Positions 31,151 through 34,746 of a stretch of DNA of 34,746 nucleotides are shown one piece after another (positions within the stretch are counted from its first letter, which is position 1; each line of letters begins with the position of its first letter). Made by a program: the position numbers and the translations under genes. The stretch comes from Mageeibacillus sp. UBA5747 (GTDB lineage Bacteria; Bacillota; Clostridia; Saccharofermentanales; UBA5734). The stretch is taken from assembly GCA_002419145.1 (NCBI GenBank), contig DIFN01000043.1:1-34746 (forward strand), written 5' to 3'. The notes beneath the pieces were generated by a model that was given only the letters and a program-made list of their open reading frames with translations, made no database searches and was not told where the DNA came from.

Positions 31151-34100
31151 ATGCAGATGCCAGAGATGCTCGACAATGTGAGCAGAACCGTCAAGGACGA
31201 TTTGGCGGTGACAATATCCAAGGGTGACAAGCTGTCCGTTGCGGCGGCATGTTTTTCCATATACGCATACCAAGCCCTCAAGAAACAGCTTGACGGTATT
31301 GCAGAGTTGCGCTTTATTTTCACCTCTCCGACATTCCTGCAGGAGAGGGCTCCCAAAGCAAAGCGGGAATTCTACATACCCCGCCTCGACCGCGAACGTG
31401 CGCTCTACGGCACGGAATATGAGGTAAAACTTCGCAATGAACTGACCCAGAAAGCAATCGCTCGCGAGTGCGCCGATTGGATTCGCAAGAAAGTGCAGTT
31501 TCGTTCCAACCTGACGGGCGGCAATATCAGCGGGTTTATGAATGTTGTTGGTACGGAAGTTACGACCTATATGCCGCTAAACGGATTTACCACATCGGAT
31601 ATCGGCTGTGAACGGGGAAACAATATCATCAACCCGGTCAATAAGCTGTTCGCACCGCTTTCGGGCGAATACATTCGTATGTTCGACCAGATATGGAATG
31701 ACAAGACCCTGATGCAGGACGTCACCGGACAGGTCATTGACGGCATTACGGCGGCCTACAACGAAAACGCCCCGGAGTTTATCTACTTCATGGCGATATA
31801 TAACATCTTCAACGAGTTCTTGGAAGACATCTCCGAGGACGTTCTGCCCAATGAGGCGACCGGCTTCAAAGAGAGCAAGATTTGGAGTATGCTCTACACC
31901 TTCCAGAAGGACGCCGTCCTCGCCATCATCAACAAATTGGAAACGTTCAACGGGTGTATCCTTGCAGACAGCGTCGGTCTCGGCAAAACTTTCACCGCTC
32001 TCGCTGTCATTAAGTATTACGAGAACCGTAACCGCTCCGTGCTTGTCCTCTGTCCAAAGAAGCTGTCCGATAACTGGAACACTTTCAAAGATAATTATGT
32101 GAATAACCCCATAGCCTCTGACCGCTTACGTTATGATGTGCTGTTTCACACCGACCTTTCGAGAGAACACGGGAAGTCAAACGGGCTTGATTTGGACAGG
32201 CTTAACTGGGGCAACTACGATCTTGTGGTCATAGATGAAAGCCACAATTTCAGAAATGGCGGCGAGATCTACGGAGATGACCGCCGCGAAAACCGTTACC
32301 TTCGTTTGATGAACCGCGTGATTCGCGCGGGCGTGAAGACGAAGGTGCTCATGCTTTCGGCGACTCCTGTGAACAACCGTTTCATCGACTTGCGGAATCA
32401 GCTTGAACTCGCCTATGAAGGCAACCCGGCTCTTATCAATGAGAGGCTGGGGACGCAGCATACCATAGACGAGATATTCCGTAACGCCCAGAAGGTATTC
32501 AACCAGTGGAATAAGCAGGAAGATGGCGAACGGACGACGGACTCGCTGCTCAAATCACTTGACTTTGACTTTTTTGAGGTGCTTGACAGCGTGACGATAG
32601 CCCGCTCCCGCAAGCACATTGAAAAATACTACAATATGAGTGAAATCGGCTCGTTCCCGGAACGGCTGAAGCCCATCTCCCTGCGCCCTCGTTTGACTGA
32701 TTTGGAGAGTGCGATAAACTATGCCGAAATTTATGACCAGCTCATGCGGCTGAACCTTTCTGTCTATATTCCAACCGATTTCATCTTCCCAAGCCAGCTC
32801 GCCAAGTATGTGGACACGTCGCGGAACATCAACCGCGCCGGGCGTGAGATGGGCATACGCCGTCTGATGAGCATCAATCTTTTGAAACGGCTCGAAAGCT
32901 CCGTGGAGTCCTTCCGCCTCACGGTCGGCCGGGTCAAGAAGCTGATTGATGATACAATCGCCGAGATTGACGCATTTGCGAGCGGTGGCGGGTCGGTTAT
33001 TGACGGACGCGAACTGGCGGGAGACGAAGCGGATTTTGACGATGACGACCGCAACACGGATTATTTCGCCTCCGAGCACAGAATCAGGATTGATCTTGCT
33101 GATATGGACTATAAATCTTGGCGGGACAGGCTCTCGGAAGACGCCGAAACGCTTGAACTGCTGAAAATGCTGATAGACGACATCACGCCGGAACACGACA
33201 TTAAACTCCAAACTCTCTTTGACTTAATTGATGAAAAGCTGAAAAACCCGATCAATCCGGGCAACCGCAAAATCCTCATCTTTTCCGCGTTCTCGGATAC
33301 GGTGGAGTACCTTTATCACCATGTAAGTGCATTTGTAAAGTCTCGCTTCGGACTTGATTCGGCAATGGTCACCGGCAGTGTGGACGGCAAGACGACGATC
33401 AAGGGCCAGCGGGCTTCAATGAACGAAGTGCTGACCCTGTTCTCGCCGCTTTCAAAGGACAAGACCCTGTTAATGCCGGGCAATCGGAACGACATCTCTG
33501 TCCTGATTGCCACGGATTGCATTTCCGAAGGCCAGAACCTTCAAGACTGCGACTATTGCGTCAACTATGATATCCATTGGAATCCCGTGCGGATTATCCA
33601 GCGTTTCGGGCGCATCGACCGAATCGGCAGCCGCAACGCCGTCATTCAGCTTGTGAATTTCTGGCCGGACGTGGATTTGGACGAGTACCTCTCCCTCAAA
33701 GGGCGTGTTGAAACGAGGATGCGTATTTCCGTCATGACCGCCACGGGTGACGACGACCTGATCAACGCCGAGGAAAAGGGCGACCTCGAATACCGCAAGG
33801 CGCAGCTAAAGCGGCTTCAGGAGGAAGTCGTGGACATTGAGGATATGCAGTCGGGTATTTCCATTATGGATTTGGGGCTGAACGAGTTCCGGCTCGACCT
33901 GCTTGAATATGTAAAGAGCCACGGAGATATGGACACTGTTCCGTTCGGACTTCACGCCGTCGTTCCCGCCGCGGAGGATTGCCCGCCGGGCGTGGTGTTC
34001 GTGCTAAAGAACCGCAATAACAGCGTGAACATCGACAGGCAGAATCGCCTGCATCCGTTTTATATGGTGTATGTGGGAACGGACGGATCGGTGGTATGCG

Positions 34101-34384
34101 ATCATCTCTCGCCCAAGGAACTGCTCGATAAAATCCGCTCTCTGTGCAAGGGCAAGGATGCGCCTGTAATGGATGTGTGCCGAGAATTTAACATTGAGAC
34201 AAAAGACGGCAAGGATATGCGACCTGTGTCCACCTTGCTTACTGATGCGATTAACTCCATTGTTGAAGTTAAAGCGGAAAGCGACATTGACAGCTTGTTC
34301 AGTCCGGGCGGCACGACCGCTCTCGACAACCGCATTGACGGGCTAGATGACTTCGAGTTGATCTGCTTCCTTGTAGTGAGGTAG
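31151..34384 (+). CDS. SNF2-like superfamily 2 helicase, probable defence-island protein
   Basis: 1077 residues. The N-terminal 20-130 (SVAAACFSIYAYQALKKQLD, LRFIFTSPTF) resembles a phospholipase D-like fold without an evident HKD motif. The helicase core has Walker A SVGLGKT near 276, DESH at 362-365 (LVVIDESHNF), LSATPVNN near 402, and the second RecA half with SVLIATDCISEGQNLQDCDY and IIQRFGRIDRIGSRN at about 815-828. AAGGAG eight bases upstream supports the ATG. Such helicases with an adjacent DUF4391 gene are, to my recollection, often followed by a DNA methyltransferase and a type III-like restriction helicase; this is not visible here. Codon choice (more GCG, GAC, GTG and AT-rich wobble mix) looks different from the core genes. 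Confidence 0.85.
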   Translation: MQMPEMLDNVSRTVKDDLAVTISKGDKLSVAAACFSIYAYQALKKQLDGIAELRFIFTSPTFLQERAPKAKREFYIPRLDRERALYGTEYEVKLRNELTQKAIARECADWIRKKVQFRSNLTGGNISGFMNVVGTEVTTYMPLNGFTTSDIGCERGNNIINPVNKLFAPLSGEYIRMFDQIWNDKTLMQDVTGQVIDGITAAYNENAPEFIYFMAIYNIFNEFLEDISEDVLPNEATGFKESKIWSMLYTFQKDAVLAIINKLETFNGCILADSVGLGKTFTALAVIKYYENRNRSVLVLCPKKLSDNWNTFKDNYVNNPIASDRLRYDVLFHTDLSREHGKSNGLDLDRLNWGNYDLVVIDESHNFRNGGEIYGDDRRENRYLRLMNRVIRAGVKTKVLMLSATPVNNRFIDLRNQLELAYEGNPALINERLGTQHTIDEIFRNAQKVFNQWNKQEDGERTTDSLLKSLDFDFFEVLDSVTIARSRKHIEKYYNMSEIGSFPERLKPISLRPRLTDLESAINYAEIYDQLMRLNLSVYIPTDFIFPSQLAKYVDTSRNINRAGREMGIRRLMSINLLKRLESSVESFRLTVGRVKKLIDDTIAEIDAFASGGGSVIDGRELAGDEADFDDDDRNTDYFASEHRIRIDLADMDYKSWRDRLSEDAETLELLKMLIDDITPEHDIKLQTLFDLIDEKLKNPINPGNRKILIFSAFSDTVEYLYHHVSAFVKSRFGLDSAMVTGSVDGKTTIKGQRASMNEVLTLFSPLSKDKTLLMPGNRNDISVLIATDCISEGQNLQDCDYCVNYDIHWNPVRIIQRFGRIDRIGSRNAVIQLVNFWPDVDLDEYLSLKGRVETRMRISVMTATGDDDLINAEEKGDLEYRKAQLKRLQEEVVDIEDMQSGISIMDLGLNEFRLDLLEYVKSHGDMDTVPFGLHAVVPAAEDCPPGVVFVLKNRNNSVNIDRQNRLHPFYMVYVGTDGSVVCDHLSPKELLDKIRSLCKGKDAPVMDVCREFNIETKDGKDMRPVSTLLTDAINSIVEVKAESDIDSLFSPGGTTALDNRIDGLDDFELICFLVVR

Positions 34385-34387
34385 CGT

Positions 34388-34746
34388 ATGTTAGGATTAC
34401 CACGTTCCACTGAGGTGAACCGCCGCGTGGCGAAAGAGAAACTTTATGCCAACGCGGCCCTGCCCGCTTCGGCGCGAGGTGCGATAAAAGACCAGATAGA
34501 ATCGGTCGTCTGGCGCAACAAGCTGGCTGACAGCACGGTGGGCGTTGCCGCTGGAGAAACCGTAAAAGAAATTCAGGTGTTCGAGGTCGCTTTAAGACAG
34601 CGCGGGCTTGATAAGAACGTTCTCCCCGCCATCGCCAAGGCGATCCCGTACAAAATCTTGTTTGTTCTTACATTTGGCGACGAGGCGCAGGCGTGGATGG
34701 AAGCCTCTGGCACGTTTTACAACACGGGCTGGTTTTCGCTTGTCGG
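34388..34746 (+). CDS. DUF4391-family protein (3' end beyond the window)
   Basis: The first 119 codons are visible. MLGLPRSTEVNRRVAKEKLY, VAAGETVKEIQVFEVALRQR and IPYKILFVLTFGDEAQAWME match the start of DUF4391, a family of about 220-250 residues with no known activity that occurs beside helicases and DNA methyltransferases. It starts three bases after the helicase stop, with GAGG upstream, so the two form one operon. The family call is from memory of the motif and is fairly secure. Confidence 0.8.
   Translation, partial: MLGLPRSTEVNRRVAKEKLYANAALPASARGAIKDQIESVVWRNKLADSTVGVAAGETVKEIQVFEVALRQRGLDKNVLPAIAKAIPYKILFVLTFGDEAQAWMEASGTFYNTGWFSLV

Overview
The window looks like a chromosomal segment of a Gram-positive, low-GC-lineage bacterium (Bacillota, probably Clostridia) that itself has a fairly high GC content. 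The main reason is gene order. A basic-amino-acid decarboxylase-like gene, tmk, darA (c-di-AMP PII-like receptor), holB, ricT, trmN6, rsmI, metG and tatD follow one another as in the Bacillus yaaO-to-yabD block. The tad-type pilus locus has no secretin, as expected without an outer membrane. Genus cannot be fixed by reading alone.

Layout. 1-1630: the end of a branched-chain amino-acid ABC ATPase (livF) and an L-asparaginase. 1667-6424: a SHOCT membrane protein, a PAS/degenerate-GGDEF/hemerythrin protein, a DUF4349 lipoprotein, and a leftward trio (tcdA, a glyoxalase-fold protein, and a shortened prepilin-peptidase-like protein). 6509-10219: tig, clpP and clpX, ending in nested hairpins and a strong terminator. 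10302-16536: a tad-like pilus locus made of a kinase-like/CpaE-like fusion, tadA, tadB, tadC, a small prepilin, two TadE/TadG-like membrane proteins and a CpaB-like SAF protein. 16637-19979: an AraC-type regulator translationally coupled to folE, folP and a folB-folK fusion. 20047-30232: an Arg/Pro/Glu-rich protein followed by the decarboxylase-to-tatD block, with a small 2[4Fe-4S] ferredoxin inserted as its own transcription unit. 30242-30607: a tRNA-Val, tRNA-Asp, tRNA-Phe operon with a clear promoter and terminator.

After the tRNA terminator the character changes. An AT-rich gap is followed by an excisionase-type HTH protein, a 1077-residue SNF2-like helicase and the start of a DUF4391 protein. 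This is most simply read as the left end of an accessory, probably anti-phage or restriction-like, island next to tRNA-Phe. It runs off the window, so the system cannot be closed here.

The most notable observations concern the pilus machinery. The prepilin gene has a strong ribosome site and a good type-IV-like cleavage motif but carries an in-frame TAA at codon 6. The only prepilin-peptidase-like gene in the window lacks the catalytic aspartates. The first gene of the locus joins a Ser/Thr-kinase-like domain to a MinD/CpaE-like domain whose Walker A looks lost. The assembly ATPase and membrane platform genes remain open, so the locus is either recently inactivated, recoded, or affected by a sequencing error at one codon.
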